Origin: Reinekea sp. G2M2-21
Lineage (GTDB): Bacteria; Pseudomonadota; Gammaproteobacteria; Pseudomonadales; Natronospirillaceae
NCBI RefSeq assembly: GCF_015687175.1
Contig: NZ_JADPQG010000006.1
Coordinates: 1 to 64,000, forward strand
Direction of reading: 5' to 3'
DNA length: 64,000 nt
Under the pieces are notes generated by a model, which was not told the DNA's origin, did not search any database, and saw only the letters and a list, made by a program, of their open reading frames with translations. A program made the translations under genes and the position numbers. Each line of letters opens with the position of its first letter. Position 1 is the stretch's first letter. Shown here one piece after another: positions 27,036 through 37,145 of this stretch.

Positions 27036-28259
27036 ATGGAAAGGTACGAGCTGGTTGTAGTGGGTGGAGGAATGACGGGTTTAACCTTAGTTGCGGCTCT
27101 CCAACCCGCCATTGAACAGGGTATGAAGGTCGCGCTCATTGATCCTGCGCAAAAACCAAACGCAGTTCAAGCCGGATCGCCCAGTTTTGATGACCGGGCA
27201 ACGGCGTTGTCCGCCCAAACACTGGCCTCTTTGCAAGACATCCAACTGCAGGGCCTGGAACAGGTAATTTCTAATATTAGGCGCATAGAAGTCAGTGATC
27301 AGGGCCATGTTGGCTATCATGAAATGACTGCGTCACAAGCCGGGTTTGATCGCTATGGCGCCGTCATCGCCAACCGGGCACTGGGTAGTTTATTGTGGCA
27401 ACGGACACAAAACCTGCCCATCGATTGGCACTTTGAAACCGAGGTCAGTGCCATCACTCCCTTTGCTCAAGGACATCGTCTGACGCTCAGCAACGCGACT
27501 GAGCTGGAAGCCGGGTTGGTTCTGTTATGCGACGGTGGTCGCTCATCGCTTGCGCAACGGCTTGGCTTTCACACCCAACAAAAACCGTTTCATGCACATG
27601 CCCGAGTTGCCACGGTGAAAACCAGCCAACCACATGGAGGCTGTGCGTTTGAACGCTTCACGGCGAGTGGTCCTATCGCCCTGCTGCCGTTTGGCGAATA
27701 CAGTGCCCTAGTCTGGACGCTACCCGATGCGCAACTGGCAAAAATGCCATCCACCCGAGAGACAGCCCTGCAGTGGCTCAACGAACATTTCGGTCAGCGT
27801 TTGGGCACCATTACCGACATCAGCGACTGGCAGGACTACCCACTGACCGAGAAGACTATCGACATGCAAGCCAGTCATGGTCTGTTGGTGTTAGGTAACA
27901 GCGCAGCCACCCTCCACCCTGTCGCGGGTCAAGGCTTCAATTTAGCGATACGGGGTCTCATGCGGGCAGCTCGATTAATCTGTCAGATATGGGGGGATCA
28001 AAAAACTCTGCCGAACTTTGCACAGCTCAACAGCCTCGCTGGTGATATTCTGTCGGACCAACAACAAACTGTGTTGTTCTCCCGTGAGCTGATCAATACC
28101 TTCGGTTCCCACAACCCCCTGTTGCAACTGGGAAGAGGTATTGCACTCGGCAGTCTGGATCGTCACCCCAGCTTCAGTAAAACCTTTGCGTTGGCGAGTA
28201 TGGGGCTGTTGGCAGGCACTCCGACATTATCTGGTTTCAATAAAGGACAGGCTTCATGA
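27036..28259 (+). CDS. ubiH: FAD-dependent ubiquinone hydroxylase, UbiH type
   Basis: The 407-residue flavoprotein has an N-terminal dinucleotide fold VVVGGGMTGLTLVAAL (7-22), the DDRATALSAQTL segment near 50, and the FAD ribityl motif LHPVAGQGFNLAIRG near 298. The DDRATAL stretch is characteristic of UbiH, which hydroxylates the ring of 2-octaprenyl-6-methoxyphenol in ubiquinone synthesis. It overlaps the next gene, a paralogue, by four bases. The usual pepP neighbour of ubiH is absent here. Confidence 0.9.
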   Translation: MERYELVVVGGGMTGLTLVAALQPAIEQGMKVALIDPAQKPNAVQAGSPSFDDRATALSAQTLASLQDIQLQGLEQVISNIRRIEVSDQGHVGYHEMTASQAGFDRYGAVIANRALGSLLWQRTQNLPIDWHFETEVSAITPFAQGHRLTLSNATELEAGLVLLCDGGRSSLAQRLGFHTQQKPFHAHARVATVKTSQPHGGCAFERFTASGPIALLPFGEYSALVWTLPDAQLAKMPSTRETALQWLNEHFGQRLGTITDISDWQDYPLTEKTIDMQASHGLLVLGNSAATLHPVAGQGFNLAIRGLMRAARLICQIWGDQKTLPNFAQLNSLAGDILSDQQQTVLFSRELINTFGSHNPLLQLGRGIALGSLDRHPSFSKTFALASMGLLAGTPTLSGFNKGQAS

Positions 28260-29506
28260 TGCAGCAACAAGACAAACGCGACGTAATCATTTCAGGGGCG
28301 GGCATGGTGGGCCTCGCGCTTGCCATCGCCGCCCATAAAGTAGGCCTGACCGTTACCCTGATCGAACAGGGAAAGGCGGTGATCGCGGTTGATGAAGCCG
28401 ACGTTTTTTCGCCCAGAGTCAGTGCACTGAATCTGGCCAGTGAACATTTACTTCGAAACCTGGGCGCTTGGGACCTGATTCCGACGCACCGTAAAACGCC
28501 CTATCGAGATATGCGGGTTTGGGATGGATTAGGTCAGGGAGAGATACACTTTGACGCGAACAGTGTGCAAAAACCCCATCTTGGCCATATCGTTGAGAAC
28601 AACTTTATCTGCGATGCCTTGTGGCAAGTTGCCTACGCACTGCCAGGAATCGACATTCTGACCGAAGATTCCATTCAACACTGGCAGCAAGACGACAACC
28701 ATGTGCACGTCGAGACCCAACAGGGAGCCATCCTGCATGGCTCGGTGTTGGTCGGCAGTGAAGGTAAACAGTCTCCGGTACGAAAACTGGCCAATATCGA
28801 TTTATGGCAATGGGATTATCACCACACAGCCATTGTCACCACCGTCCGACACACCAAGCCCCATCAGCAGTGTGCTCATCAGGTGTTTCTGGAATCTGGC
28901 CCGTTAGCGTTCTTACCGTTAACGTCCGGCAGCGCCCATGTCAGTTCCATTGTTTGGTCCGCCAAGACCGAAGAAGCTGAGCGATTAATGACACTAGACG
29001 ATACCGCTTTTATGGCGGCGCTGAGCAACCGAACAGAAGGCCGCTTGGGCGATATGACCCAGATTGATTCCCGCTTTGCATTTCCGCTGACCGCGCAACA
29101 GGCGAAAACCTATCGCGACGGACGGGTCGTGATTGTTGGGGATGCAGCTCATACTATCCACCCATTAGCGGGACTAGGGGTGAACCTCGGTTTTCTGGAC
29201 GCAGCCGTATTGGCCGATGTCTGGCAGCGGGCCAAACAGAAAAAAACCGACATTGGGCATGATTTCACGTTGCGCCGTTTTCAACGACAGCGCCAAGCGC
29301 ACAATCTCGCCGTCGGTGGCTTGATGGAAGGTCTGAAACGACTGTTTGATACGCAGTTGGCTTTGCCGGTCATTCTGCGCAACACCGGTCTTAAGTGGGT
29401 CGACCAGTCAGCTCTGTTGAAACGCCCACTTGTTATGGGCGCATTGGGCGAAGCAGGCGTTTACTTACCGCCGCTTTGCCGCAGTAACCCAGAGCAACCG
29501 TTATAA
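28256..29506 (+). CDS. UbiH/UbiF/UbiI-family FAD hydroxylase
   Basis: This 416-residue paralogue of the preceding gene carries [20 protein letters not shown] (10-29), [19 protein letters not shown] near 50 and [20 protein letters not shown] near 293. The RVSALN form is typical of UbiI (VisC) and UbiF. It should hydroxylate another ring carbon of the ubiquinone precursor; which position cannot be decided. Start ATG overlaps the ubiH stop, so the two are coupled. The 3' end overlaps the convergent trmL by six bases. Confidence 0.9.
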   Translation: MMQQQDKRDVIISGAGMVGLALAIAAHKVGLTVTLIEQGKAVIAVDEADVFSPRVSALNLASEHLLRNLGAWDLIPTHRKTPYRDMRVWDGLGQGEIHFDANSVQKPHLGHIVENNFICDALWQVAYALPGIDILTEDSIQHWQQDDNHVHVETQQGAILHGSVLVGSEGKQSPVRKLANIDLWQWDYHHTAIVTTVRHTKPHQQCAHQVFLESGPLAFLPLTSGSAHVSSIVWSAKTEEAERLMTLDDTAFMAALSNRTEGRLGDMTQIDSRFAFPLTAQQAKTYRDGRVVIVGDAAHTIHPLAGLGVNLGFLDAAVLADVWQRAKQKKTDIGHDFTLRRFQRQRQAHNLAVGGLMEGLKRLFDTQLALPVILRNTGLKWVDQSALLKRPLVMGALGEAGVYLPPLCRSNPEQPL

Positions 29507-29965
29507 CTTACCGGCGAAGCCATTTTGCCGCCAGGCCTCATATACCATGATGGCCACCGTATTAGACAGGTTCAAACTGCGACTGTCTGGCAGCATAGGC
29601 AAGCGCAGTACTTGTTCCAACGGTAAGCTGTCGCGGATGGAGGCGGGTAAACCACGGGTTTCGGGTCCGAACATCAGGTAGTCACCGGCTTGAAACTGCA
29701 CATCGGAATAGCCGTGCTTTCCCTTAGTGGACAATGCAAACAACCGCTTGGGGGCAGCCTGCTCAATAAAAGTCTCGTAGTCCGGCCAGATACGTATATC
29801 GGCAAATTCATGATAATCCAGCCCCGCCCGTCGCAACGCTTTCTCATCCATGGAAAAACCCAACGGTTCAATAAGGTGTAATTCACACCCGGTATTGGCA
29901 CACAAACGAATAATATTTCCCGTATTAGGCGGTATTTCAGGTTCAAAAAGTACGATATTGAACAC
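29501..29965 (-). CDS. trmL: tRNA (cytidine/uridine-2'-O)-methyltransferase TrmL
   Basis: The 154-residue SPOUT methyltransferase modifies the wobble ribose (position 34) of certain leucine tRNAs. [20 protein letters not shown] at the N terminus and the knot motifs [11 protein letters not shown] near 100 and [14 protein letters not shown] near 127 are all present. The GTG at 29965 is chosen because the family begins M-x-N-I-V-L; an upstream in-frame ATG would add 15 unrelated residues. Length matches the E. coli protein (about 157). Confidence 0.93.
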   Translation of the reverse strand: MFNIVLFEPEIPPNTGNIIRLCANTGCELHLIEPLGFSMDEKALRRAGLDYHEFADIRIWPDYETFIEQAAPKRLFALSTKGKHGYSDVQFQAGDYLMFGPETRGLPASIRDSLPLEQVLRLPMLPDSRSLNLSNTVAIMVYEAWRQNGFAGKL

Positions 29966-30207
29966 GTGTCGGTCTCGAAGGTTTTTTAGAAGGGCGGGAT
30001 GATAGTGCAATCACAGGCGATTACCAACGTTACGGCAAAGTCGACCACTGGTTCAGATTGAGCAACCAGGATATCAACGCACAATTTCACTGAAAAATCT
30101 TTGAAGTAGTTAAAAAAACCACCAAAATAGCTTACTGATCAGGTATTTAGCGATAACTCTTGCTAAACTACCTCCTAATTGTGTTAGAAGAATAACAAGG
30201 GCTGCCA

Positions 30208-31167
30208 ATGGCGGGTGCCACACAAAAAAAATTCTCCAAACAGACCTGGCTCTATATGACGCCGACCGGATTGACGCTGGTCGAGACGGGTATGGGCAAA
30301 AACTCGCTGCCCTACTTACAGGTCATCGCACAGCTGAACGCGGAGAACCCGCTGGCTACACCCGTGAAACATGTCGACTGGGTCAAGCAACATGCCCCCA
30401 GCAAAATAAATCTGGTTTTATCTCATGCGCTTTACCAACTGTTGCTGTCAGACGTTCCCGATGTCCCGGCAGACGAGATGGACGACGCCATCGAACTGAA
30501 GGCGGCTGATTTATTGAGTTACGACATTGATGATGCCGTCATTGATGTCATTCAACTGCCGACGGATGCATATCGCGGTCGAATGCGCATGGCCTTTATC
30601 GTTGCTATGCGCAAATCACCTTTGGCCGACTGGCTTAAGGAACTCATTTTGCACAGTATCAAGGTCAACCTCATTGACATTGAGATCACACAGTTGCGCA
30701 ATTTAGCCGTCTTTCATCAGAACATGAACGAATCCGGTTTCATGTATCTGCAACCGCTGCAAAGTCGATTGTTACTAACCTACAATCGTGAAATGGTGCT
30801 GTCGCGATCATTTGATATCGGTCTGTCCAGCCTGGTGAAAGAAACCACCGTTCACGACGGCGAATTGGAACTGACGGTAACCGAAGATACGCAATTTGAA
30901 ATTCAACTTGAATCGCTGGTGCTGGAAGTCAGGCGCTCGTTTGATTATTACGAATCTCAGCTTGGCTTGGGCGCTATTTCAGAAATGCTGTTTCTCTGCG
31001 ATGAACAACATGAATCACTGGTCACGGAATTGGCAAGTCGTTTGGGTGTACGCATATTGTTGTTGCGACCTCAGGATTTCATCGACATTCGGCTCAGCGA
31101 CCACAACATGGACCCGGTAAATTACTTCAACCTGACCGGTCTGGTGTATCGAGAGGCGCTAGCATGA
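30208..31167 (+). CDS. mshI: MSHA biogenesis protein MshI (PilM-like)
   Basis: This 319-residue actin-like (PilM-type) cytoplasmic protein is the first gene of the MSHA operon. It has a PilM-like N terminus and FDYYESQLGLGAISEMLFL near 249, typical of the second half of the family. MshI is thought to hold the inner-membrane platform to the cytoplasmic side. AAGGG before the ATG is the ribosome binding site. Four-base overlap with the next gene. About 200 bases of leader precede it and presumably hold the operon promoter; no clear promoter was identified. Confidence 0.85.
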   Translation: MAGATQKKFSKQTWLYMTPTGLTLVETGMGKNSLPYLQVIAQLNAENPLATPVKHVDWVKQHAPSKINLVLSHALYQLLLSDVPDVPADEMDDAIELKAADLLSYDIDDAVIDVIQLPTDAYRGRMRMAFIVAMRKSPLADWLKELILHSIKVNLIDIEITQLRNLAVFHQNMNESGFMYLQPLQSRLLLTYNREMVLSRSFDIGLSSLVKETTVHDGELELTVTEDTQFEIQLESLVLEVRRSFDYYESQLGLGAISEMLFLCDEQHESLVTELASRLGVRILLLRPQDFIDIRLSDHNMDPVNYFNLTGLVYREALA

Positions 31168-31775
31168 CACGGCAGATCAATCTCAATTCAAAAACACTGC
31201 TGCCTGGCTATGGCCCCGTACAGTTACCGCTTTTTCTCGCAGCCATCGCCATTGCTCTGCTCGCCAGCGGTTTCTGGTCTTATCTGGCCTGGGCTCAACG
31301 ACAATCTCTTTTAGCAGAGGAACAGCAATGGACTGTCACGCTAAATGAGCAGTTACAGGCATTGACCGAGTTCCAGGCAAACAATCCAAGCGTGGAAAAT
31401 GAACCGGCGCTGCTGGCTGAGAATGAAAAGCTTAACCAGCAACTAAAAAAAGCCAGAGAGACTTACAGTGGTCTGGCGAATCAAGTCGAAAATGCTGTCG
31501 ATGGCTTTCATCAGTCGCTGACGCAGTTGTCCGATTATGACCTGAATGGCCTTTGGTTAAGCAAGATCACGCTGAAAGATGGCAAACGGTATTTCTCACT
31601 CGCAGGTTTTGCGCGCGATCCGGAACTGATCCCGCAATATCTGGAACAATTGGGTCAATCTGAGTTTCAGGGATTAACCATTGCGCAAATGTCTGTGGCA
31701 AAAGAAGCCGATTCCGAGCTTTGGCGTTTCACTTTATCGAACAGCACCGATATTGCTGAACAGGGGGTTCGCTGA
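31164..31775 (+). CDS. MSHA biogenesis protein, PilN-like
   Basis: The 203-residue protein has one N-terminal membrane helix (about 20-43) followed by a coiled coil (about 48-110) and a small alpha/beta domain, the PilN plan. In MSHA operons this position is called mshI2 or is annotated as a second mshI. It should pair with the MshJ product as the periplasmic ring of the assembly platform. It overlaps both neighbours by one to four bases. Confidence 0.8.
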   Translation: MTRQINLNSKTLLPGYGPVQLPLFLAAIAIALLASGFWSYLAWAQRQSLLAEEQQWTVTLNEQLQALTEFQANNPSVENEPALLAENEKLNQQLKKARETYSGLANQVENAVDGFHQSLTQLSDYDLNGLWLSKITLKDGKRYFSLAGFARDPELIPQYLEQLGQSEFQGLTIAQMSVAKEADSELWRFTLSNSTDIAEQGVR

Positions 31776-32422
31776 TGTTGCAGAAACAGTTTTTCGCACT
31801 TCGCCTGCTGATCGAAAAAATCTCCGTACGTGAGCGCTACTTGCTGCTGGTTACGCTCGTAGCCCTCATTCTGGCGCTGACTCAGGGTGCTTTAATGGTG
31901 ATTGGCCTGGATAAGCATGATTTGGTATTGCAGCGCATCGAACAGAAAAAAACGGAAACAGATCGAGTTAAACAGGTTCTGGTTGACTACCAAGCGGCCC
32001 TGAATAATCCGCAGGTTCTCGCTTTGCAGAACAGCAATAAGAAGCTATTGGATGATCTGTCCAGACTGGAGCAGAACATTGACCAGATCAACGACAAGCT
32101 GATGTCGCCAGATCGAATGATCGCTTTGCTAAAAGAACTGCTGTACAAAAAATCCAACCTGACCGTGGTCAAATTTGATGTACTGCCAATCACAACAATT
32201 GCCTCCAATGTTGATGGCGGCACCCTGTTCTACCAGCACAGCCTTTACATTGAACTGGAAGGTCAGTTTGAATCGTTAACGCTGTACCTAGATCAGATTG
32301 AAAACCTGTCTGAACAACTGTTCTGGGATGACCTGATTATTGAAACGGAATCCTTTCCAATCCTGAAAATACAACTCAACGTGCACACGCTCAGTCAAAA
32401 TGAGGAGTGGCTCAATGTCTAA
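31775..32422 (+). CDS. mshJ: MSHA biogenesis protein MshJ (PilO-like)
   Basis: This 215-residue protein has one membrane helix near the N terminus (about 23-43), a coiled coil (about 50-115, with LSRLEQNIDQINDKLMSPDR) and a C-terminal ferredoxin-like domain (LYIELEGQFESLTLYLDQIE), matching PilO/MshJ. It probably forms a heterodimer with the PilN-like protein encoded just before. Its stop overlaps the mshK start by eight bases. Confidence 0.85.
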   Translation: MLQKQFFALRLLIEKISVRERYLLLVTLVALILALTQGALMVIGLDKHDLVLQRIEQKKTETDRVKQVLVDYQAALNNPQVLALQNSNKKLLDDLSRLEQNIDQINDKLMSPDRMIALLKELLYKKSNLTVVKFDVLPITTIASNVDGGTLFYQHSLYIELEGQFESLTLYLDQIENLSEQLFWDDLIIETESFPILKIQLNVHTLSQNEEWLNV

Positions 32423-32765
32423 GTCATTTTTCACTGTTTTGCTGTTGTTGGTTTTTCAGTGTGTGTCAGCGAACCCCATGCAACCGGATAATATTACCGC
32501 CTCCAAACCAGCGACCAGCACCAATAAGCCCGTTGTGGCGAAGACCGTGCGTTGGCCTGCTTTAAGCAGCGTCATCATCATCGGGGAGTACCGAAAAGCC
32601 ATTTTCAGCAACGCTTGGGAGCTCAACCTGGGGGAAAGCCGGTCAGGCTTCCAATTAATTTCGGTCGAGGCTGACCATGTCGTTTTGCAATACGGTAACA
32701 CCCGGAAACAAATTAACTTATCAACCCTCGGTGAGACGAAGATCACACCGGTAGTCGAGGAATAA
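32415..32765 (+). CDS. mshK: MSHA biogenesis protein MshK
   Basis: This 116-residue exported protein has a signal peptide (about 1-18, ending QCVSANP), a Pro/Thr/Lys linker, and a small beta domain (SSVIIIGEYRKAIFSNAWEL), as in MshK/PilP-like pilotins of the MSHA system. The ATG at 32415 is chosen over an upstream one because GGAG lies seven bases before it and a signal peptide follows. It is assigned mainly by position between mshJ and mshL. Confidence 0.8.
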   Translation: MSKSFFTVLLLLVFQCVSANPMQPDNITASKPATSTNKPVVAKTVRWPALSSVIIIGEYRKAIFSNAWELNLGESRSGFQLISVEADHVVLQYGNTRKQINLSTLGETKITPVVEE

Positions 32766-32769
32766 TATT

Positions 32770-34308
32770 GTGCGCCGACACTTACACATCGCTAATCTGT
32801 CGCTGATCAGTTTGATCCTGACGGCCTGCGCGACGCCACCGACTGACGTTGGCATGCAGCCACTGAATGTCCGTTCCGAAATTGCGTCTGAACGGGCAAA
32901 CGCTCTACCTCAACCAGCAGAACCGACAGCTGTGCAGTCCCCCTCAGCGTTAACTCAGGACCTACTGGCCATTAATACAGCACCGAATCAGGCGCAACGC
33001 ATTAATGTCGAAGCCAAAGACCGACCCGCAAAGTTATTTTTTGCCGATCTCGGTGCCAGTCAGAACATCAATATTCTAGTCGACCCTCTGGTTTCAGAGC
33101 CGATCAACCTGTCACTACAAAACGTGACCTTTGCACAAATCATGTCTGCCTTGCAGGATACCTATGGTTTCGAATTTCAGCGCACCAGTTATGGTTACCG
33201 TGTCGCCCCCAACCAACTGTCTACCCGTGTTTATCGTCTAAATTACCTGAACCTGGAGCGTTCGGGGTCTTCAAAAACGGTTGTCGGAGGAGACGATACC
33301 AACACGGTCACCACCTCCTTCTCGGCCAACTCCGAAACCGGCAATGGCTTTTGGACGGGTATTGAACGGTCTATTCTGGGTTTTATCAGTAATGACACTA
33401 ACATCGAAAAGCCCGTTATCATCAACAGTCAAACGGGTCTGCTGGTCGTCCATGCCACCACCAAAGAGCACGCCAACATCGCCAAGTTTCTGTCCGACGC
33501 CGAACTGATCATGCAAAAACAGGTCATCATTGAAGCCAAGATTGTCGAAGTGACCCTCGACAAAGAATACCGTTCTGGCATTAACTGGTCTTTCTTTAAT
33601 GACAACTTTGGTAGTGACAACACTTCCGCTGGCTTTGGGCTCCAAGGTGATGCCCTTTCTGGAATTGGTAACGCGGGCGGGGTATTTAATCTGAGCTTAT
33701 CGTTGGACAACTTCACGTCCATGCTGCAGTTACTCGATCACCAGGGCGACGTTCAAGTACTGTCCAGTCCACGAGTATCTACCGTGAATAATCAGAAAGC
33801 CGTCATCAAGGTCGGCACAGACGATTACTACGCAACCGTGAACAGTGTTGCCACCGGAGAAGATGGCGAAGTCACTCCAGCGGTTGAACTGGCGCAATTT
33901 TTCTCCGGCATCGCGCTGGATGTTACTCCGCAAATCGCTGGCGACGATTCGGTCACGTTGCACGTGCGACCAACGGTAACAGAAGTCATTGAACGTACGA
34001 AAGTCATCAACATTGGTGGGGAAAATTATTCATTGCCTTTGGCCTCGTCGAACATTCGCGAGTCGGACAGTATTATCCGCGCCAACAGCGGCCAAATTGT
34101 CGTTATCGGTGGACTGTTGCAGCACAAACAAGATGTCGGATCGACTGGCTTACCCTGGTTTCGCAAGCTACCGGTCATTCGTGGTCTGTTTAATCAGGAC
34201 AGGCAAAGCCAGGAAAAAAGTGAACTCGTTATCCTGTTAAAACCAACGGTTTATGATGATTACACCACCATGAATGAAGTCGATACTATCTTGGACCGAC
34301 TCGAATAA
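32770..34308 (+). CDS. mshL: MSHA secretin MshL
   Basis: The 512-residue outer-membrane secretin forms the channel through which the pilus passes. A lipoprotein-type signal ends LTAC (Cys20). Secretin/TonB N-terminal domains occupy about 80-150, and the secretin core about 300-500, with VQVLSSPRVSTVNNQKAVIK near 330 and the terminal GLPWFRKLPVIRGLF signature near 460. The start is GTG with GAGGA eight bases upstream. The preceding stop is four bases away. Confidence 0.93.
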   Translation: MRRHLHIANLSLISLILTACATPPTDVGMQPLNVRSEIASERANALPQPAEPTAVQSPSALTQDLLAINTAPNQAQRINVEAKDRPAKLFFADLGASQNINILVDPLVSEPINLSLQNVTFAQIMSALQDTYGFEFQRTSYGYRVAPNQLSTRVYRLNYLNLERSGSSKTVVGGDDTNTVTTSFSANSETGNGFWTGIERSILGFISNDTNIEKPVIINSQTGLLVVHATTKEHANIAKFLSDAELIMQKQVIIEAKIVEVTLDKEYRSGINWSFFNDNFGSDNTSAGFGLQGDALSGIGNAGGVFNLSLSLDNFTSMLQLLDHQGDVQVLSSPRVSTVNNQKAVIKVGTDDYYATVNSVATGEDGEVTPAVELAQFFSGIALDVTPQIAGDDSVTLHVRPTVTEVIERTKVINIGGENYSLPLASSNIRESDSIIRANSGQIVVIGGLLQHKQDVGSTGLPWFRKLPVIRGLFNQDRQSQEKSELVILLKPTVYDDYTTMNEVDTILDRLE

Positions 34309-34313
34309 TTGCC

Positions 34314-35213
34314 ATGTACGAATCATTTTATGGACTGCAAAAACGCCCCTTCTCGCTGTCGCCGGATACGGGGCTGTTCGTCAATCTGATCGATCACGAA
34401 CAGTGCTATTCGCTGCTCAAACATGTATTGGACAGCGGTGAAGGTTTTTTGAAAGTCATCGGTGATGTGGGCACCGGTAAAACTATCTTATGCCGCAAAC
34501 TGCTGCGGTATCTGGAAAACCCAGAACAACAGCAGTTTCATTCCGTTTATATACCTAACCCAATGTTGTCTTCCGTAGGTTTATACCGCGCGGTGGGGCA
34601 AGAACTCGGGTTGAGCGCCGAACAACAGAAAGACAACGATGCCCTGCTCAGCCACATCACCGAGCGTATTCTGGCGTTAGCCGAATCGAATCGCAGCGTG
34701 GTCATTGTGGTTGATGAAGCGCAGTCCCTGCCTGCACAAACCTTAGAAGCCCTGCGTCTGATCACCAACCTGGAAACTGAACGCAAAAAATTGGTGCAAG
34801 TCATTCTGTTTGGACAAACCGAGTTGGATACCTTGCTCGCGCAAGACCGATTCCGCCAGTTGCGTCAACGCATTACGTTCTCCCATTACTTGAAGCCTCT
34901 GTCCCAACCGGAAACTCAGCAATATTTGGAATACCGACTCACGCAAAGTGGCTACAACGGTCCGATGCTGTTTTCAAAAAAAGCGGCTAAAGAACTTTTT
35001 GCGGTGTCGAAAGGTGTACCGAGGATGATTAATGTCCTCGCGCACAAAGCCTTAATGGCGGCGTTTGCCGATCGCGTCATGCAAGTCGACCATCGGCATA
35101 TCCGGCGCGCAGCAGCCGACGATGAAACCCGTCAACCGATTAATATCGGTCTTTGGTTTGCCGTTGTCGCGGCGATAATCCTGTCTGCCGGTATTATCTG
35201 GAGATTCGTGTGA
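34314..35213 (+). CDS. mshM: MSHA AAA ATPase MshM (ExeA-like)
   Basis: This 299-residue protein begins with the ExeA/MshM signature YESFYGLQKRPFSLSPDTGL. Walker A GDVGTGKT lies at 51-58, Walker B VIVVDEAQSL near 128 and a C-terminal membrane helix at about 278-297 (WFAVVAAIILSAGIIWRF). ExeA-like ATPases help assemble or anchor the secretin through peptidoglycan. The start has only a weak ribosome binding site and lies five bases after the mshL stop, so it probably relies on coupling. Confidence 0.9.
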   Translation: MYESFYGLQKRPFSLSPDTGLFVNLIDHEQCYSLLKHVLDSGEGFLKVIGDVGTGKTILCRKLLRYLENPEQQQFHSVYIPNPMLSSVGLYRAVGQELGLSAEQQKDNDALLSHITERILALAESNRSVVIVVDEAQSLPAQTLEALRLITNLETERKKLVQVILFGQTELDTLLAQDRFRQLRQRITFSHYLKPLSQPETQQYLEYRLTQSGYNGPMLFSKKAAKELFAVSKGVPRMINVLAHKALMAAFADRVMQVDHRHIRRAAADDETRQPINIGLWFAVVAAIILSAGIIWRFV

Positions 35214-36301
35214 GCGCAATTCATCAGGCACTGCGACAGACCGATTCGGACGGAAACAGCGTAGCGCGGCATAACTTTAACCCGTTGACGCAACAAAAAA
35301 CTGCGTCCCGCCATTTCATCAGCTACTACCTGTTGGGTTGCGCTTTTTTAGTCATCGCTGTCGGCATAGTCTTCTGGCCGCAATCTCAGTCTGCGCCCGT
35401 GGCGATAAATGTTATTGATTCCCAAGTTGCCACAACACCAGGTTCCATAGCTAACGATACAAAAGTTCTTACCGACAATGGTATGGTCATCAACAGCACG
35501 GACGAATCCGAGCCAACCACACTGGTTACCGAAGCGTTCGCGGTTACGACTGCAAAAGACAGACTAACAGCGACACCAATCGTGCAAAGCAGCAGTGAAA
35601 ATGTAGAGAAGAACAGCGAGACTAGGCAGATAAGCTTAGACTCATCTCCAACTTTAACGGTTAGCACAGAAGCCACATCAAATGATGGGAAGAAAACGAA
35701 GGCTGCTCAGCCCGCTATACCTCAAGCACCTCTTGAAACTGAGGATAATACAGAAAACGATAAACCTAAAACTGACGCCTCTGCAACAACACCAACAGAC
35801 GCGACAACTACATCGCTGCACGGGCAAACTACGAGTGTTATCACCGTCAGCACTAATACGTGGCAAGAAAATGTCACGGCTTACATTTCTCGTGGTGAAA
35901 TAGAGCAAGCAGAAGCCGAACTCAAGCGCTGGATCAGTGCCTCTCCAAAGGACTCCGTGCCACGCATCTGGCTTGCGAAGATTTACATCAATAATGGTGT
36001 CTATCGAGCCGCCGAACCGCTGATAGAAACGATCAACAATAACGAGGCGAAAGCCCTGCTGGGTATTGCTTACGAACGAACGTCGCGCCCCGCACTCGCG
36101 GCCGCTATATTCGAAGAACTATACCGAGCGGATTCAAGCGAAGGAAAATGGTTGCTGTTTTGGGCGGTGAACACGGAGAACAGTGGTCAACTGGCGAAAT
36201 CACTAGCGTTATACCAAAATTACCTTCAGGTTTTTCCAGCGGATGACGCTAACTTAAGTAACTTTGCGCAACAGCGCGTCAGGGTCATTCAGAGGCAGTA
36301 A
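35210..36301 (+). CDS. mshN: MSHA biogenesis protein MshN (TPR)
   Basis: The 363-residue protein has an N-terminal cytoplasmic part (SAIHQALRQTD), one membrane helix (about 43-60, YYLLGCAFLVIAVGIVFW), a long Thr/Ser/Glu-rich periplasmic linker (about 65-215) and TPR-like repeats at the C terminus (about 225-360). The start is GTG, overlapping the mshM stop, with GGAG six bases upstream; an upstream in-frame ATG lies inside mshM. Linkers of this kind span the periplasm. The TPR half probably docks onto the secretin or pilotin. Confidence 0.85.
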   Translation: MSAIHQALRQTDSDGNSVARHNFNPLTQQKTASRHFISYYLLGCAFLVIAVGIVFWPQSQSAPVAINVIDSQVATTPGSIANDTKVLTDNGMVINSTDESEPTTLVTEAFAVTTAKDRLTATPIVQSSSENVEKNSETRQISLDSSPTLTVSTEATSNDGKKTKAAQPAIPQAPLETEDNTENDKPKTDASATTPTDATTTSLHGQTTSVITVSTNTWQENVTAYISRGEIEQAEAELKRWISASPKDSVPRIWLAKIYINNGVYRAAEPLIETINNNEAKALLGIAYERTSRPALAAAIFEELYRADSSEGKWLLFWAVNTENSGQLAKSLALYQNYLQVFPADDANLSNFAQQRVRVIQRQ

Positions 36302-36302
36302 G

Positions 36303-37145
36303 ATGAAAGCATCTATTTTGCTTGAGACATTGCAACAGTATCCGGACCTGGATCAGGAAGCGATACTGGCTGTGTATGACTCCCTGCCAGGAAATGCCAA
36401 AGTCTCCGAATTTCGGGGCAAGTTAATTAAGACCGGAATAATGTCTTATACCCAAATCATGAATATTTTCGTTCACGATACTTTGATTCCCCAATCAAAA
36501 AAAATTCTGAAGAAGATTGAAGCGAAACGTAAAACTCAGGTGCATTTCAAACCGGAAAAGCACGAGCAAAAATTCCAAATTAAAGACGGCGACTACCTGT
36601 TACACACCGTCGCATTTGCTTCTGGCGAGTTACCCATTCAAGTACCGAAACCGGACCTTGCGTCGATGAAATTTAACGCTTCAGATGAAAAACAGGCGGT
36701 CATGTTGGCCATGGACCTAGTTGAGGTCGGTGAACTAAAAGAAGCGGAAGTGATCATCCTGGAAACGTTGGAATCCTTTAAAAATTCTCTCGCAGCGATA
36801 AACGTCTTGTGCTGGATGTATTTATGCACCGGTCACAACAGTCAATCCGAACAATGGGCAAAACATTGCATCAGTAAGGGCTTACGCGACCAGAGAACCA
36901 TAGAGTTGTTGTGCCTGTCTGAACAGTTACAAAACAAGCATATGATGGCCGCCGCGCATTATCAGAAATTATTGCGACTGAAGCAGGTCAAATCCATTTG
37001 GTATCTGTTATTGGCCTACTCTCAGGAAAAGTCACAATGCCGCCGAGAGGCCGCCGAAAATTACCAGATTTACACCCGTATTGGCCGTGATGAAACACTT
37101 AAAGAATTTGCCAACCGACACTTGGAAGAGTTAACCGCACTATGA
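36303..37145 (+). CDS. Extra TPR-like gene inside the MSHA operon
   Basis: This 280-residue soluble protein was not recognised as a standard MSHA component. It has no signal peptide or membrane segment. Residues about 1-60 look like a helical, DNA-independent interaction domain; residues 140-275 have helix pairs resembling TPRs (AVMLAMDLVEVGELKEAEVI, then YQKLLRLKQVKSIWYLLLAY). GAGG lies seven bases before the ATG, which directly follows the mshN stop. It overlaps mshE by four bases. It may be a cytoplasmic partner of MshE or MshN, by position only. Confidence 0.7.
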   Translation: MKASILLETLQQYPDLDQEAILAVYDSLPGNAKVSEFRGKLIKTGIMSYTQIMNIFVHDTLIPQSKKILKKIEAKRKTQVHFKPEKHEQKFQIKDGDYLLHTVAFASGELPIQVPKPDLASMKFNASDEKQAVMLAMDLVEVGELKEAEVIILETLESFKNSLAAINVLCWMYLCTGHNSQSEQWAKHCISKGLRDQRTIELLCLSEQLQNKHMMAAAHYQKLLRLKQVKSIWYLLLAYSQEKSQCRREAAENYQIYTRIGRDETLKEFANRHLEELTAL

